A stretch of DNA of 64,000 nt from Franconibacter pulveris DSM 19144 (lineage in GTDB: Bacteria; Pseudomonadota; Gammaproteobacteria; Enterobacterales; Enterobacteriaceae), in NCBI GenBank assembly GCA_000621185.1, contig KK211221.1, forward strand, positions 639,347 through 703,346, given 5' to 3'. Below are positions 52,936 to 64,000 of the stretch, in pieces. The number at the start of each line of letters is the position of its first letter. Positions within the stretch are counted from its first letter, which is position 1. The position numbers were made by a program, and so were the translations under genes. The notes beneath the pieces were generated by a model. It had not been told where the DNA came from. It ran no database searches and saw only the letters and a list, made by a program, of their open reading frames with translations.

Positions 52936-52968
52936 CCAAAACAACATCCCCGCCAGGCGGCGGGGATG
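52936..52968 (-). terminator. proY terminator
   Basis: 10-bp stem CATCCCCGCC (52945-52954) with GGCGGGGATG (52959-52968), followed on the minus strand by TTGTTTTGGC. Confidence 0.75.
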
Positions 52969-52981
52969 GAGGAGAGCGGTA

Positions 52982-54346
52982 TCAGGCAGGCAGTCGCGCG
53001 GCGCGGCGGCGTTTAAACGCCCAGCCCACCAGCAGCAAGGCTATCCAGGCGAAGCCCACATAGAGCGAAATGCGGGTGTCGGGGTGGTAGCCTATCAGCG
53101 CGATGATAAAGGCGAGGAACACCAGGCCGACGATAGTCGTCGCCACGCCGCCCGGCACTTTGAACTTCAGCGCCTTAACCTCTTCTTTCGACAGCCGACG
53201 GCGGAACGCCACCTGCGACAGCAGGATCATGATCCACACCCAGACGGTGGCGAAGGTAGCAAGCGAGGCGATAACCAGGAAGACATTCTCCGGCATCACG
53301 TAGTTGAGGTAGACCGCCAGCAGCATCGCCAGGCACATCACCACCACCGTCACCCACGGAATGCCGTTGCGGGAGGTTTTGGCGAACGCTTTCGGCGCGC
53401 TGCCCTGTTCCGCCATGCCGTGCAGCATGCGGCCCACGCCGAACACGTCGCTGTTGATAGCGGAAAGCGAAGCGGTCAACACCACAAAGTTCAGGATGCC
53501 CGCCGCGAAGGTAATGCCCATATGCTGGAAGGTCAGCACGAACGGGCTGCCGTTGGTGCCCACCTCGTTCCACGGGTAGATAGACATAATTACAAACAGC
53601 GTGCCGACGTAGAACACCAGAATACGCAGCGGTACAGAGTTAATGGCACGCGGAATAGAGGTTGCCGGGTCTTTCGCTTCGCCGGCGGTGATGCCGATAA
53701 TTTCAATGCCGCCGTAAGCGAACATCACCATCTGCAGCGCCATTACGGTGCCAATCCAGCCGTTGGCGAAGAAGCCGCCGTTGCTCCAGAGGTTATGAAT
53801 GCCGGTCGGCTGGCCGCCGTTGCCGATCCCCCAGATGATGATGCCAAAACCTGCCAGAATCATGATGATAATGGTGGCGACTTTGAAGAACGAGAACCAG
53901 AACTCCATCTCGCCGAACACCTTCACGCTCATCAGGTTGATGGCGCAGATAATCAGCACCACGCTCAACACCCAAACCCAGTGTGGCACGGTGGGGAACC
54001 AGACACCCATATAGATGCCGAAGGCGGTCACGTCGGCGATGGCGACAATCAAAATCTCAAAGCAGTAGGTCCAGCCGGTAATATAGCCCGCCAGCGGCCC
54101 GAGGTTCTCCTGAGCATAGCGAGAGAAGGAGCTGGCCGCCGGGTTATGGACCGACATTTCGCCAAGCGCGCGCATGATGATATAGGCCGCCACGCCGCCG
54201 ATAATATAGGCCAGCAGCACGCTCGGCCCGGCCATTTTAATGGCGTCCGCGGAGCCATAAAAAAGCCCGGTGCCGATAGCGGAGCCGAGCGCCATAAAAC
54301 GGATATGTCTGGTGCTCAACCCGCGTTTGAGCTTGTTGTTTTCCAT
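52982..54346 (-). CDS. proY: APC-family amino acid permease ProY
   Basis: 454 residues from the ATG at 54346 (E. coli 457); an in-frame start seven codons upstream is rejected. Twelve membrane helices, APC signature [16 protein letters not shown]. coli ProY is a cryptic proline-related permease; its true substrate is not settled. Its terminator and that of brnQ isolate it. Confidence 0.95.
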   Translation of the reverse strand: MENNKLKRGLSTRHIRFMALGSAIGTGLFYGSADAIKMAGPSVLLAYIIGGVAAYIIMRALGEMSVHNPAASSFSRYAQENLGPLAGYITGWTYCFEILIVAIADVTAFGIYMGVWFPTVPHWVWVLSVVLIICAINLMSVKVFGEMEFWFSFFKVATIIIMILAGFGIIIWGIGNGGQPTGIHNLWSNGGFFANGWIGTVMALQMVMFAYGGIEIIGITAGEAKDPATSIPRAINSVPLRILVFYVGTLFVIMSIYPWNEVGTNGSPFVLTFQHMGITFAAGILNFVVLTASLSAINSDVFGVGRMLHGMAEQGSAPKAFAKTSRNGIPWVTVVVMCLAMLLAVYLNYVMPENVFLVIASLATFATVWVWIMILLSQVAFRRRLSKEEVKALKFKVPGGVATTIVGLVFLAFIIALIGYHPDTRISLYVGFAWIALLLVGWAFKRRRAARLPA

Positions 54347-54365
54347 CGTTCCAATACCACTTAAC

Positions 54366-54399
54366 AAAATAAAAAACCACGGGGCGGGACCCCGTGGTT
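54366..54399 (-). terminator. brnQ terminator
   Basis: 10-bp stem AACCACGGGG (54375-54384) with CCCCGTGGTT (54390-54399), followed on the minus strand by TTTTTTATTTTG. It lies between brnQ and proY. Confidence 0.9.
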
Positions 54400-54417
54400 A
54401 AACATTAACCCATCGAT

Positions 54418-55737
54418 TTAGTGGGCGGCGGAGGTAACCTGCCGTCCGGCTGCGCGGTCCCAGACTGCCGTGATGATAACCATCGCGACAGTCGGCAGCA
54501 GCCACGCCAGATTCTGGTCGCCCAGCGGCAGGTGTGCGGTCCAGCCGGGGAGTATACCGCTCAACGCCGACGCTTTCACGCCATCAATTAAACCAAACAG
54601 CAGGCTGATGAGCATCGCCGGGGCGATAACGCGGGCGGAGCGGTGCCACCACGGGCGGGTGAAGCTCAGCACCACCAGCACGATGCACGGCGGATAAATA
54701 GCTGTCAGCACCGGAATGGAGATCTGAATCAAATGGCTCAGGCCCAGGTTCGAGACCACCATGGAGAAACCGCCCAGAATAAAGACCAGCGTGCGGTAAG
54801 AGAGCGGCAGATACTGGGCGAAGAACTCCGCGCAAGCGCAGGTCAGACCCACCGCCGTCACCATGCAGGCGATGAAAATCAGCGCCGCCAGCAGGAAGCT
54901 GCCCGCCCCGCCGAAGGTGTGCTGAACATAAGCGTGCAGGATAGCCGCGCCGTTCGCAGACTGCTCCACCAGCGCAGAGCTGTCGGAGCCCAGACGGAAC
55001 AGCGCCAGGTAGAGCAGCGTCAGGCCAATGCCCGCCATCAGGCCCGCCCAGATGGCGTAACGCGTCAGCAGGCGAGACTCGTTAACGCCGCGCGAGCGAG
55101 CGGCATTGACAATAACAATGCCGAACACCATCGCGCCCAGCGTATCCATGGTCAGATAGCCATTCACAAAGCCGTTGGAGAACGCCGCTTTCTGATAAGC
55201 GTCGGTCGCCACGCTGATATCGCCCGCCGGCCAGATAATCGCGGCCACGGCCAGCACAATCAGCGCCACAATTTTAAGCGGCGCAAGGAAGTTGCCGACG
55301 GTATCGAGGAGCTTGCCCGGGTAGAGGGACACCAGGATGACCAGCGCGAAGTAGATAAGGCTGTAGATGAACAGCGGCAGCGCGCCGTCGCCAGTCAGCG
55401 GGGCGATGCCCACTTCAAAAGAGACGGTGGCGGTGCGCGGCGTGGCGAACAGCGGGCCGACGGCCAGGTAGGCGACGGTGGCGAGCAGAATGCCCGCGCC
55501 GCGGCCAATCGGGGTGCTGAGGCTATCGATGCCGCCGCCTACGCGGGCGAGCGCCACCACGGTCAGCACCGGCAGGCCCACTGCGGTAATCAAAAAGCCC
55601 AGCGCGGCGGTCCAGACGTGTTCACCCGCCTGCAACCCCACCATGGGAGGGAAAATGATATTGCCCGCGCCAACGAATAACGCAAAGGTCATAAAGCCCA
55701 GTGCGATAATGTCGCGCGTTGTTAACTTGTGGGTCAT
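54418..55737 (-). CDS. brnQ: Branched-chain amino acid carrier BrnQ
   Basis: 439 residues from the ATG at 55737, as in E. coli; an extension to 55821 lacks similarity. Twelve membrane helices, family signature [22 protein letters not shown] sodium-coupled importer of leucine, isoleucine and valine in the inner membrane (LIV-II system). It precedes proY on the minus strand and is separated by a terminator. Confidence 0.97.
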   Translation of the reverse strand: MTHKLTTRDIIALGFMTFALFVGAGNIIFPPMVGLQAGEHVWTAALGFLITAVGLPVLTVVALARVGGGIDSLSTPIGRGAGILLATVAYLAVGPLFATPRTATVSFEVGIAPLTGDGALPLFIYSLIYFALVILVSLYPGKLLDTVGNFLAPLKIVALIVLAVAAIIWPAGDISVATDAYQKAAFSNGFVNGYLTMDTLGAMVFGIVIVNAARSRGVNESRLLTRYAIWAGLMAGIGLTLLYLALFRLGSDSSALVEQSANGAAILHAYVQHTFGGAGSFLLAALIFIACMVTAVGLTCACAEFFAQYLPLSYRTLVFILGGFSMVVSNLGLSHLIQISIPVLTAIYPPCIVLVVLSFTRPWWHRSARVIAPAMLISLLFGLIDGVKASALSGILPGWTAHLPLGDQNLAWLLPTVAMVIITAVWDRAAGRQVTSAAH

Positions 55738-56144
55738 AAGATTTACTGCCTGTGGATGTGGTGTTGAAATCGTTGAAATTATTACGTTCGCCGCATGACG
55801 AAACGCGGCCATTTCAGACAAAAGACAGCGGGATATGCTTCCCGATTGCGTTGGCGAAGAATTGTTTTTCGATTAACTACGCAAATTCAGTCGGTCTGCC
55901 AACGGCAGGGGCGCAATTTAAACGCTTATAACGTTTGAAGGCAATACGGGATCGCAAAACCAGACTATTATTCTGCACAGGCCATCAGAAATAGTGGGAA
56001 ACGCTAAGATATAAAAATAGCACCACCTTTTCGTGCGAACAAAAAATACTCAACAGAGTAAGTGCGGCATAAGAAAACGTAATAGAAGAAAAAAAGGCCA
56101 GTCAGACTGGCCTTTGGCAAGCAGCGTTTACACCATGAAGGGAA
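55738..56144. other. brnQ promoter region and phoR 3' end
   Basis: 407 bases between brnQ and phoR, both minus strand. It holds the phoR terminator (56083-56115) and the brnQ control region. A 17-base imperfect palindrome AAACGCTTATAACGTTT (55920-55936) is the only notable motif. I could not place a confident promoter. Confidence 0.6.
56083..56115 (-). terminator. phoBR terminator
   Basis: 9-bp stem AAAGGCCAG (56093-56101) with CTGGCCTTT (56107-56115), followed on the minus strand by TTTTTTTTCTTC. Confidence 0.85.
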
Positions 56145-57449
56145 TTACTCGGCGAGCGCTTTCTCTTTGGCAATCAGCCGTTCGGGCAACAGAAAGGAAA
56201 AACGGGCGCCTTTGCCGGGCGCGCTGTCGATTTCAAGCCGCGCGTCGTGGTGGCTGATGGCGTGCTTGACTATCGCAAGCCCAAGGCCGCTGCCGCCCGT
56301 CTGGCGTGAACGGGCCTTATCCACGCGGTAGAAACGCTCCGTCAGACGCGGAATATGCTCCGCCGCAATGCCCGGCCCGTCATCCTCCACGCTAAACAGC
56401 GCGCCGTGCGGCGCACGCTGCCAGCGCACGGTAATATGCGTGCCTTCCGGCGTATGGTTCACGGCGTTATAGACCAGGTTAGACATCGCGCTGCGCAGCT
56501 GTTCTTCATTGCCCAGCACCTTAAGCGTGGCGTCAACATCAAAAGTCAGCGTATGGCGCTGCTGGCTGAGGGTTGCCGCCTCGCGCTCCACCACGCGCAG
56601 CATCATCGGCACGTCGACTTTTTCATTCAACTGCAGCGCGGGCGACGCTTCAATTTTCGACAGCGTCAGCAGCTGTTTCACCAGCCCTTCCATACGGGAC
56701 GTTTGCTCGCGCATGGTATGCAGCGCTTTGTCCCGCAGCGGCCCTTCCAGCGTCTGCTCCTGCATCATCTCCAGGTAGCCCTGTAATACTGTCAACGGCG
56801 TACGCAATTCATGGCTGACGTTAGCGAAGAAGTTACGCCGCGCGCCTTCGAGCTGGTGCATCTGCGTCACGTCGCGCGCCACCATCAGCCACTGCTGTTC
56901 GCTGTAGGGCATAACGCGAAACTCAAGATGACGGCCGTTGTTCAGCACCAGATTAAGCGGGCGGGTGAAGTTTTTTTCGCGCAGGTAGCGGGTGAACTCT
57001 GGGTAGCGCAGCAGGTTGAGGATATTCTGGCCGTTGTCGTCCGGCCAGCGCAGGTTAAGGAGCTGCTGCGCCAGACCGTTGCACCAGAAGATAGTGCCCT
57101 CTTCAGTGGTCAGGATCACCGCATCGGGCAGCGATTCGGCGCCGCTGCGAAAGCGCTTGATAAGATTGCCAAGCTCCCGGCGGCGCTTTTTATTGCGCAA
57201 CTGCATCTGGTGCAGCCCGTACAGCAGCGGCTCCCAGCTTCCTCTTCCCGGCGGCGGCGTCATGCTGCGATCGACCCATAACCACCAGGAGAGACGCAGC
57301 AGGTTCCAGTAATGCCAGATAAGCAGCCCGGTCATCGCCGCCAGTAAAAACCAGGCCAGATAGCCGAAAAACGCCCCGAGGATCAGCGCCGGGAGACAAC
57401 ACAACACCAGCTCCAGAGCCAGCCTTTTCCATGACAGCCGTTCGAGCAC
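56145..57449 (-). CDS. phoR: Phosphate regulon sensor kinase PhoR
   Basis: 434 residues from the GTG at 57449 (E. coli begins the same way); a GTG two codons earlier sits too close to the CTGGAG ribosome site. Two N-terminal membrane helices, a PAS domain (~100-190), phospho-accepting H213 (NVSHELRTP), and the N/G-box ATPase domain. It phosphorylates PhoB in low phosphate and restrains it through PstSCAB-PhoU otherwise. 21 bases downstream of phoB. Confidence 0.97.
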   Translation of the reverse strand: MLERLSWKRLALELVLCCLPALILGAFFGYLAWFLLAAMTGLLIWHYWNLLRLSWWLWVDRSMTPPPGRGSWEPLLYGLHQMQLRNKKRRRELGNLIKRFRSGAESLPDAVILTTEEGTIFWCNGLAQQLLNLRWPDDNGQNILNLLRYPEFTRYLREKNFTRPLNLVLNNGRHLEFRVMPYSEQQWLMVARDVTQMHQLEGARRNFFANVSHELRTPLTVLQGYLEMMQEQTLEGPLRDKALHTMREQTSRMEGLVKQLLTLSKIEASPALQLNEKVDVPMMLRVVEREAATLSQQRHTLTFDVDATLKVLGNEEQLRSAMSNLVYNAVNHTPEGTHITVRWQRAPHGALFSVEDDGPGIAAEHIPRLTERFYRVDKARSRQTGGSGLGLAIVKHAISHHDARLEIDSAPGKGARFSFLLPERLIAKEKALAE

Positions 57450-57470
57450 GGTCACACTCCAGGTTATGAG

Positions 57471-58160
57471 TTAAAAACGGGTTGAGAAACGATACCCCGT
57501 ACCGCGCACCGTCTGCACCATTCTGTCATGCCCGCTGTGCTCCAGCGCCTTGCGCAGGCGGCGGATATGCACATCCACCGTACGATCTTCGACATACACA
57601 TTGGTACCCCAGACATGGTTCAGCAGTTGCTCACGGCTGTAAACACGCTCCGGGTGCGTCATAAAGAAGTGTAAAAGCTTAAATTCGGTCGGCCCCATGT
57701 CCAGCGGATTTTCGCCGGTCATGACGCGGTGAGAGGTCGGGTCCAGGCTCAGGCCCTGCATCTCGATAACCTCTTCCACCGCCATAGGCGAGATGCGGCG
57801 CATAACGGCTTTGATGCGCGCCACCAGCTCTTTTGGCGAGAACGGCTTGGTAATGTAATCGTCCGCGCCGGTCTCCAGCCCGCGTACGCGGTCCTCTTCT
57901 TCACCGCGCGCGGTCAGCATCATCACCGGGATATCGCGGGTCATCGCTTCGCGCTTGAGGTGCTTAATAAACTGAATGCCCGAACCGCCGGGCAGCATCC
58001 AGTCGAGCAGGACCAGATCGGGCCAGGGTTCGTTGAGCTGGTTTACCGCACTGTCATAATCTTCAGCTTCAACGGGCTGGAAGCCGTTTTGCTCGAGCAC
58101 AAAACAGACCATTTCACGAATCGGTGCTTCATCTTCTACGACCAGAATACGTCTCGCCAT
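57471..58160 (-). CDS. phoB: Phosphate regulon response regulator PhoB
   Basis: 229 residues, as in E. coli. Receiver domain with D53 (LLDWMLPG), E9/D10 and K105, then an OmpR-type winged helix. The phosphorylated dimer binds Pho boxes, including those in its own promoter (58206-58238). First gene of phoB-phoR on the minus strand, divergent from sbcD. Confidence 0.98.
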   Translation of the reverse strand: MARRILVVEDEAPIREMVCFVLEQNGFQPVEAEDYDSAVNQLNEPWPDLVLLDWMLPGGSGIQFIKHLKREAMTRDIPVMMLTARGEEEDRVRGLETGADDYITKPFSPKELVARIKAVMRRISPMAVEEVIEMQGLSLDPTSHRVMTGENPLDMGPTEFKLLHFFMTHPERVYSREQLLNHVWGTNVYVEDRTVDVHIRRLRKALEHSGHDRMVQTVRGTGYRFSTRF

Positions 58161-58205
58161 AATTAGCCCTGTAATATAAAGTCAACATTATCCAATGCGG
58201 CGCCA

Positions 58206-58238
58206 TTATGCGTCAGATTTATGACAGATTTATGAAAA
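58206..58238 (-). promoter_or_regulatory. Three tandem Pho half-repeats in the phoB promoter
   Basis: Three 11-base direct repeats, 58206-58216, 58217-58227 and 58228-58238; on the minus strand the last two read TTTTCATAAAT and CTGTCATAAAT. This is the Pho box arrangement of E. coli phoB, allowing PhoB autoactivation. Confidence 0.85.
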
Positions 58239-58320
58239 GATGACCGTCTGATGACTCCCTCTGCGGCATTTATGACACCCGTCCGGCAAGCCGTTCAGGA
58301 CACCAGCCCGCCTGCTTGTT

Positions 58321-58326
58321 TATAAT
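58321..58326 (+). promoter_or_regulatory. Probable -10 of the sbcDC promoter
   Basis: A perfect TATAAT 32 bases before the sbcD ATG. The -35 is not clear. Confidence 0.45.
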
Positions 58327-58358
58327 CACCCTCTCGCTTTTTCGCCACAGGGAAATCT

Positions 58359-59573
58359 ATGCGCATCCTCCACACTTCCGACTGGCATCTTGGTCAGAAT
58401 TTTTATACCAAAAGCCGCGCCGCCGAGCATCAGGCCTTTCTCGACTGGCTGCTGGAGGCCGCGGTGGAACATCAGGCAGACGCCATCATCGTGGCGGGGG
58501 ATATTTTCGACACCGGCTCGCCGCCAAGCTACGCGCGCGAGCTTTATAACCGCTTCGTGGTGAAGCTGCAGGCTACGCAGTGTCAGCTGATTGTGCTGGC
58601 GGGGAACCATGACTCGGTGGCGACGTTAAATGAATCCCGCGAGCTGCTCGCCTGCCTGAACACCCGCGTTATCGCCAGCGCCCGGCAGGATCCGGCAAGC
58701 CAGGCGATTATCCTTAACCGTCGCGACGGCGCGCCCGGCGCGGTGCTCTGCCCTATTCCGTTTCTGCGCCCGCGCGATATCCTGCGCAGCCGCGGCGGCC
58801 AGTCCGGCAGTGAAAAACAGCAGCAGTTGCTGGAGGCTATCACGCAGCATTACGAACAGTGCTACAACGCCGCCTGCGCCCTGCGCGGCGAACAAACGCT
58901 GCCCATCATCGCCACCGGCCACCTCACCACGGTGGGCGTGACCAAAAGCGACGCGGTGCGCGATATCTACATCGGCACGCTGGACGCTTTTCCCGCTCAC
59001 CTCTTCCCGGCGGCGGATTACATCGCGCTCGGCCACATTCACCGCGCCCAGAAGGTGGCGGCAAGCGACCATATTCGCTACAGCGGCTCGCCCATCGCCC
59101 TGAGCTTTGATGAAACAGGTAAAGAAAAAAGCGTCTTTCTGGTGGAGTTCACGCAGGGCAAGCTGCGCGACGTGACCGCGCTGCCGGTGCCGGTAAGCCA
59201 GCCGCTCGCGGTGGTAAAAGGCACGCTTGAGGAGATTGCCCAGGCGCTGAACCAGTGGCGCGACGCGCCCGCCGGGCCGAAAGTGTGGCTTGATATTGAA
59301 ATCGCTACCGAACAGTTCCTGCACGATATGCAGCGCCAGATAACCCAGCTCACCGAAGACCTGCCGGTGGAAGTGGTGCTGCTGCGCCGCAGCCGCGAGC
59401 TGCGCGAGAAAAACCTCGGTACGCTGCAAACCGAAACGCTGAGCGAGCTGGGCGTTGAGGAAGTTTTCGAGCGCCGTTTGCAGCAGGAACAGCTGGAAGA
59501 AGAGGAAGCGCGGCGGCTTCGCACCCTCTTCGCGCAAACGCTGGAAAGCCTGCATCAGGAGGAAGAGGCGTGA
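58359..59573 (+). CDS. sbcD: SbcCD nuclease subunit SbcD
   Basis: 404 residues (E. coli 400). Mre11-type calcineurin-like phosphoesterase with [21 protein letters not shown] and GHIH motifs binding two manganese ions. With SbcC it cuts hairpins and processes double-strand ends. Overlaps sbcC by four bases (ATGA-type). Confidence 0.97.
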   Translation: MRILHTSDWHLGQNFYTKSRAAEHQAFLDWLLEAAVEHQADAIIVAGDIFDTGSPPSYARELYNRFVVKLQATQCQLIVLAGNHDSVATLNESRELLACLNTRVIASARQDPASQAIILNRRDGAPGAVLCPIPFLRPRDILRSRGGQSGSEKQQQLLEAITQHYEQCYNAACALRGEQTLPIIATGHLTTVGVTKSDAVRDIYIGTLDAFPAHLFPAADYIALGHIHRAQKVAASDHIRYSGSPIALSFDETGKEKSVFLVEFTQGKLRDVTALPVPVSQPLAVVKGTLEEIAQALNQWRDAPAGPKVWLDIEIATEQFLHDMQRQITQLTEDLPVEVVLLRRSRELREKNLGTLQTETLSELGVEEVFERRLQQEQLEEEEARRLRTLFAQTLESLHQEEEA

Positions 59574-62500
59574 AAATACTCAGCCTGCGGTTAAAAAACC
59601 TCAACTCGCTTAAGGGCGAATGGAAAATCGACTTTACCGCCGAACCCTTCGCCAGCAACGGCCTGTTCGCCATCACCGGCCCGACCGGCGCGGGGAAAAC
59701 CACGCTGCTGGACGCCATTTGCCTTGCGCTTTATCACCAGACGCCGCGCCTGAACACTATCTCGCAGACGCAAAACGACCTGATGACCCGCGATACCGCC
59801 GAGTGTCTGGCGGAGGTGGAGTTTGAAGTAAAAGGGGTGGCCTACCGCGCTTTCTGGAGCCAGTACCGCGCCCGCAACCAGCCGGACGGCAAGCTCCAGG
59901 CGCCGCGCGTGGAGCTGGCGCGCTGCGATTCGGGCAAAATCCTCGCCGATAAAGTTAAAGACAAGCTCGATCGCATCGCCGCCCTGACTGGCCTCGACTA
60001 CGACCGTTTCACCCGCTCGATGATGCTCTCCCAGGGGCAGTTCGCCGCCTTTCTGAATGCCGATGCCAAAGACCGCGCCGAACTGCTGGAAGAGCTGACC
60101 GGCACCGAGATTTACGGTCAGGTTTCCGCCCGCGTGTTTGAACAGCATAAGCTCGCCAAAGCGGAGCTGGAAAAACGGGAAGCGCAGGCCCAGGGAGTGA
60201 AGCTGCTGAGCGATGAAGAGCAGCAGCAACTGCGCTCAGGTTTGCAGGCGCTTACTGATGAAGAAAATGCGCTGCTGTCGCGCCAGCAGCAGACGCAGCG
60301 CCAGTACGAATGGCTCACGCACGCCGAGAAGCTTGAGCAGGCGCAGGCGGCGGCCCGCAGCGGTGTGGAAAACGCCGCGCGCGCGTTACAGGCCGCCGCG
60401 CCGGATCTTGCAAAGCTTGAAGCCGCTCTGCCCGCGGAAAAACTGCGGCCTTACTGGCAACGCTTGCAGGAACAGGAAGCGGCGCACGCCGAAACCCAAC
60501 GGCAGTACGAAGAAGTAAGAGTTCGCTTACACACTGCCCGAACCCGACGTCAGCAAATCCGCCAGGTGGCCGCCGACGAGCTTGCGCGCTGCGATGACGG
60601 GCTGCGCCAGCTTGCCGCGTGGCTTACTGAACATGAACGCTTTCGCCAGTGGAGCAGCGAGCTGGCGGGCTGGCGGGCCGCCTTCAGCCAGCAAAAGCGC
60701 GACCAGCAGCAGGCGCAGACGCTACGCGAAAGTCTCGCGGCGATTGAGCAAAAACGCGCAGCGCTGGCTCCGGTCAGCCTGACGCTCTCCCCCGATGAGA
60801 TTGCCGAACAGCTCGCCGCCAGCACCCGCCTGCGCGCCACGCGGGAAAAGCTCTCCGTCCTGCACGCCCAGTTCGCCCCGCTGGCGCAGCGCAAAACCCG
60901 CCAGGCGCAAAGGCAGGCCGCGCTTGAGCAGGAGCTACAACAGCTGGAAACACAGCTTGCCGATAAGCGCCAGCGCTACAAAGCCAAACAGGAAGAGGTG
61001 GCGCAGGCGAAAAAAGTCTGCGAGCTGGAGAGCGCCATCGCAAGCCTTGTGGAGGAGCGCAACCGCCTGCAGCCCGGCAGTCCCTGCCCGCTCTGCGGCG
61101 CGACGGAACACCCGGCCGTGGAACACTACCAGGCGCTGAAGCCCGATCTCAATAAACAGCGGCTGGCGTTGCTTGAGCAGGAAAAAGATGAGTTGGGTAA
61201 AGAAGGCGCCACCCTTCGCGGCCAGCAAGAAAGTCTGTTAAAGCAGAAGCAGCAACTGGAAAGCGAAGCGGCAAGCCTTGCACAAGAGGAGCAAGCGCTC
61301 ACCTCACAGTGGCATGCTCTCTGCGCGGCGCTGGAGATAGCCTTCCTGCCGCAGGACGATATCGCCCCCTGGCTTGAGGAGCAGGCGCAGCATGAACAGC
61401 AGCTTCATCGCCTCCAGCAGCATCAGTTGCTGGAAAACCAGCGCCAGCAAACGCAACAGCAGCTCACGCAGACAGAATCCGCCTGCCAGGCGCAGCAGGA
61501 AAGCCTGCATCGGCAGCTCAGCGAGCTGGCGCTGACGCCGCCGCAGCCGGGCGACGAGGCGCGCTGGTTCAGCGAACGCGAGGCGGAAGCGAAAACCTGG
61601 CAGCAGCAGCAGGAGCAGCAGACGCAGCTGCGCGAAAAACGCGCGCACTATGAAACGCTGTTGTCCGCCCTGCCGCAGGAGCAGGAGGTGGCGCCGCTGC
61701 CGGAATCGCAGCGGCAGGCAGCGCTTAGCGAAGGTCAGCAGAGCCACACGCTTTGCCTTTCGCTTGAGGCGCGCAGCCAGGCGCTGCATCAACAGATGCG
61801 CCAGGAGCAGGCGCGCTGTCAGCAGGCCCGTGCCGATTTTGAAACGGCGCTGGCGGCCAGCCCCTTCAGCGAGCAGGCCGCCTTTTCCGCCGCCCTGCTG
61901 GACGAGGCGACGCTTCGCGAGCTGGAAGGAGTGAAAGCGCGGCTGGAGCGGCAGCTGCATCAACAGCAAACCCTGCTGGAGCAAGCGCAGGCCCAGCTGG
62001 CGCAGCACCTTACGCAACGTCCGGCAGAATTAAGCGAGCAAGAAAACAGCGAAGCATTGCAGCAGGCGCTGGCCTCAGTCGCCGGCATGCTTCGCGACAA
62101 CGCCAGCCGCCAGGGCGAACTCCGCCAGCAGCTGCGCCAGGATGAGCATAACCGCACGCAGTTGCAGACGCTGATGCAGGAGATTGCGCAGGCGACGCGC
62201 ACCCTGGCGGAGTGGGGACATCTCAATTTGCTGATTGGCTCGCAAAAAGGGGACAAATTCCGCAAGTTTGCTCAGGGGCTGACGCTTGATAACCTGGTCT
62301 GGCTCGCCAATAACCAGCTCACGCGCCTGCACGGGCGCTATTTGCTCAAGCGCAAGCTTAGCGAGGAGCTGGAGCTGGAGGTGGTCGATACCTGGCAGGC
62401 CGACGCGGTGCGCGACACCCGCACGCTTTCCGGCGGCGAAAGCTTCCTCGTGAGCCTCGCGCTGGCGCTGGCGCTCTCGGATCTGGTGAGCCATAAAACG

Positions 62501-62722
62501 CGCATCGATTCGCTGTTCCTTGACGAAGGGTTCGGCACGCTGGACGCCGAAACGCTTGATACCGCGCTGGACGCCCTCGACGCGCTGAACGCCAGCGGCA
62601 AAACCATTGGCGTAATCAGCCACGTTGAAGCGATGAAAGAGCGCATCCCGGTGCAAATCAAAGTGAAAAAGGTGAACGGGCTGGGCTTCAGCCGGCTCGC
62701 GCGCGAGTTTGCGGTGGCGTAA
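59570..62722 (+). CDS. sbcC: SbcCD nuclease subunit SbcC (SMC/Rad50-like ATPase)
   Basis: 1050 residues (E. coli 1048). Walker [13 protein letters not shown] near 34-46, two long coiled-coil arms (very Gln/Glu/Ala-rich, about 180-480 and 530-880), a zinc hook CPLC (C506 and C509) between them, and the ABC signature [15 protein letters not shown] with Walker B DEGFGTLD near the C-terminus. It is the ATPase partner of SbcD. In E. coli araJ follows; here mak does. Confidence 0.97.
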   Translation: MKILSLRLKNLNSLKGEWKIDFTAEPFASNGLFAITGPTGAGKTTLLDAICLALYHQTPRLNTISQTQNDLMTRDTAECLAEVEFEVKGVAYRAFWSQYRARNQPDGKLQAPRVELARCDSGKILADKVKDKLDRIAALTGLDYDRFTRSMMLSQGQFAAFLNADAKDRAELLEELTGTEIYGQVSARVFEQHKLAKAELEKREAQAQGVKLLSDEEQQQLRSGLQALTDEENALLSRQQQTQRQYEWLTHAEKLEQAQAAARSGVENAARALQAAAPDLAKLEAALPAEKLRPYWQRLQEQEAAHAETQRQYEEVRVRLHTARTRRQQIRQVAADELARCDDGLRQLAAWLTEHERFRQWSSELAGWRAAFSQQKRDQQQAQTLRESLAAIEQKRAALAPVSLTLSPDEIAEQLAASTRLRATREKLSVLHAQFAPLAQRKTRQAQRQAALEQELQQLETQLADKRQRYKAKQEEVAQAKKVCELESAIASLVEERNRLQPGSPCPLCGATEHPAVEHYQALKPDLNKQRLALLEQEKDELGKEGATLRGQQESLLKQKQQLESEAASLAQEEQALTSQWHALCAALEIAFLPQDDIAPWLEEQAQHEQQLHRLQQHQLLENQRQQTQQQLTQTESACQAQQESLHRQLSELALTPPQPGDEARWFSEREAEAKTWQQQQEQQTQLREKRAHYETLLSALPQEQEVAPLPESQRQAALSEGQQSHTLCLSLEARSQALHQQMRQEQARCQQARADFETALAASPFSEQAAFSAALLDEATLRELEGVKARLERQLHQQQTLLEQAQAQLAQHLTQRPAELSEQENSEALQQALASVAGMLRDNASRQGELRQQLRQDEHNRTQLQTLMQEIAQATRTLAEWGHLNLLIGSQKGDKFRKFAQGLTLDNLVWLANNQLTRLHGRYLLKRKLSEELELEVVDTWQADAVRDTRTLSGGESFLVSLALALALSDLVSHKTRIDSLFLDEGFGTLDAETLDTALDALDALNASGKTIGVISHVEAMKERIPVQIKVKKVNGLGFSRLAREFAVA

Positions 62723-62750
62723 AAAAGGGCGCTTTACGCGCCCTCGTTTT
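62721..62750. terminator. Bidirectional terminator between sbcC and mak
   Basis: 6-bp stem GGGCGC (62727-62732) with GCGCCC (62738-62743), with an A run on the left and CGTTTTT on the right. Confidence 0.8.
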
Positions 62751-63661
62751 TACTCACCGAGCGGCCAGAGCCAGGCCGCGCCGCGCACGCCGCTGGAGTC
62801 GCCGTGTCGCGCCTTGCGAATGGGAGTTTCGCACTCGCCGCCAAACACCCACGGCTTGATGAGCTGCGGCACGGTTTTATAGAGCCGGTCGACGTTGCTC
62901 ATGCCGCCGCCCAGCACAATCACGTCCGGGTCGAGAATATTCACGATATGCGCCAGCGACTTCGCCAGCCGCAGCTCGTAGCGGCTGAGCGCCAGTTCCG
63001 CCAGCGCGTCCTGCTCGCTTACCAGGCGAATGATTTCGTTGCCCTTTAATGCATGTCCGCTCAGACGCTGATAGTCGGTGGCAAAGCCCGTGCCGGAGAT
63101 AAAGGTTTCGATACACCCCTGTTTGCCGCAGTAGCACGGCACTTCTTCGCGATAGCGCAGCTCATCTTCGTCCATCCACGGCAGCGGATTGTGCCCCCAT
63201 TCGCCCGCGTTGCCGTTGCCGCCAATATGGCTGTGGGCATTAAGCGCGATGCCCGCCCCGCAGCCGGTGCCAATAATCACGGCGAAAACCGTCTGCGCGC
63301 CCGCCGCCGCGCCATCCACCGCTTCGGAAACGGCAAGGCAGTTGGCGTCGTTCGCAAGGCGCACTTCACGTCCCAGCCGGGCGCTGAGATCTTTATCGAA
63401 AGGCTGGCCGTTCAGCCAGGTGGAGTTGGCGTTTTTCACCACGCCGGTATAAGGCGAAATCGTGCCGGGGATCCCTACGCCGACCGTACCGCGCTCGCCG
63501 GTCGCCTCTTCCGCCAGACGCACCAGTTCGGCGATGGTTTCAATGGTCTGATGATAGTCGTTGCGCGGCGTCGGCAGGCGGTGGCGAAAACGCTGTTCGC
63601 CCTGGTCGCTGAGCGCGATGACTTCAGTTTTGGTACCGCCTAAGTCAATCCCAATACGCAC
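62750..63661 (-). CDS. mak: Fructokinase Mak (ROK family)
   Basis: 303 residues (E. coli 302). ROK fold with DLGGTKTE for ATP phosphate binding near residue 6, and the zinc-binding [11 protein letters not shown]. It phosphorylates fructose (and mannose) in the cytoplasm; in E. coli it is normally weakly expressed. Convergent with sbcC and divergent from rdgC; araJ, which lies nearby in E. coli, is missing here. Confidence 0.96.
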   Translation of the reverse strand: MRIGIDLGGTKTEVIALSDQGEQRFRHRLPTPRNDYHQTIETIAELVRLAEEATGERGTVGVGIPGTISPYTGVVKNANSTWLNGQPFDKDLSARLGREVRLANDANCLAVSEAVDGAAAGAQTVFAVIIGTGCGAGIALNAHSHIGGNGNAGEWGHNPLPWMDEDELRYREEVPCYCGKQGCIETFISGTGFATDYQRLSGHALKGNEIIRLVSEQDALAELALSRYELRLAKSLAHIVNILDPDVIVLGGGMSNVDRLYKTVPQLIKPWVFGGECETPIRKARHGDSSGVRGAAWLWPLGE

Positions 63662-63787
63662 GTGTTGCTCCTTATATCTGATGAATTATCAAGAGAGTAG
63701 AAGGCGCGCCCCGGAAAGGCAATGAAACGGAACCCCCGATTCGCTATCATGCCCGCTGCGTTTAATAAGCAGGCCGTGGAAAAGATT

Positions 63788-64000
63788 ATGCTGTGGTTCA
63801 AAAATGTAATGGTATACCGTTTAAACCGCGACGTTTCCCTTCGCGCGGATGAGATGGAGAAACAGTTAGCGCCCCTTTCCTTTACCCCTTGCGGTAGCCA
63901 GGATATGGCGAAAACCGGCTGGGTGTCGCCCATGGGCTCGCACAGTGATGCATTAACCCACGCCGCCAACGGACAGATTGTGATTTGCGCCCGCAAAGAA
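63788..64000 (+). CDS. rdgC: Recombination-associated protein RdgC (5' part)
   Basis: First 71 residues only; the gene runs off the right edge. The sequence [20 protein letters not shown] and the later [23 protein letters not shown] match E. coli RdgC closely. RdgC forms a ring dimer on DNA and inhibits RecA loading. It is divergent from mak, as in E. coli. The rest, about 230 residues, lies outside. Confidence 0.95.
   Translation, partial: MLWFKNVMVYRLNRDVSLRADEMEKQLAPLSFTPCGSQDMAKTGWVSPMGSHSDALTHAANGQIVICARKE

Overview
The window is a chromosomal segment of a member of the Enterobacteriaceae. Almost every gene is a close, full-length counterpart of the Escherichia coli block that runs from cof/ybaE through lon-clpXP, cyoABCDE, thiI-dxs, rib-nus, sec-queA and phoBR to sbcDC-mak-rdgC, in the same order but printed in the opposite direction. 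The differences from E. coli K-12 point to a relative such as Cronobacter, Enterobacter or Klebsiella: a cysteine desulfhydrase-like gene beside cof, a metallo-beta-lactamase-fold gene beside queC, a glyoxalase/WYL-regulator pair where yajD would lie, a DUF2339/DUF3999 membrane pair between acpH and malZ, and no araJ. I cannot fix the species from sequence alone. No tRNA, rRNA, insertion sequence or prophage gene was seen.

Layout. 1-6.6 kb: cdsH-like gene, cof, ybaE, queC, an MBL-fold hydrolase, a two-repeat CRISPR-like relic, fadM, ybaV. 6.6-16.1 kb: protein quality control and growth-phase genes on the minus strand (ppiD, hupB, lon, clpX, clpP, tig, bolA), with convincing sigma-32 promoters before lon and clpP. 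16.4-23.8 kb: yajG, ampG (muropeptide permease) and the cytochrome bo3 operon cyoABCDE. 23.9-27.4 kb: yajR, yajQ, panE, yajL. 27.5-37.3 kb: thiamine, isoprenoid and riboflavin genes (thiI; xseB-ispA-dxs; yajO; pgpA-thiL; nusB-ribE-ribD-nrdR). 37.5-40.4 kb: lipoprotein yajI, nucleoside channel tsx with a CRP/PurR-like control region, then the VOC/WYL pair. 40.6-46.8 kb: secF-secD-yajC-tgt-queA and acpH. 46.8-55.7 kb: DUF3999/DUF2339 pair, malZ, proY, brnQ. 56.1-64 kb: phoBR with three Pho half-repeats, sbcDC, mak, and the start of rdgC, which runs off the end.

How the genes fit together. Several metabolic chains are split over neighbouring units: ThiI and Dxs supply thiamine and isoprenoid precursors, ThiL makes TPP, RibD/RibE make the riboflavin skeleton, and QueC, QueA and Tgt are three steps of queuosine tRNA modification. 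Lon, ClpXP, trigger factor and PpiD form a proteostasis cluster. Most intergenic hairpins are ordinary intrinsic terminators and they define the operons clearly.

The parts least explained by known biology are the DUF2339/DUF3999 membrane pair, the MBL-fold protein with an altered metal motif, the cas-less CRISPR-like relic and the VOC/WYL module. None is shown to be a new system; they are the best candidates in an otherwise conserved core region.
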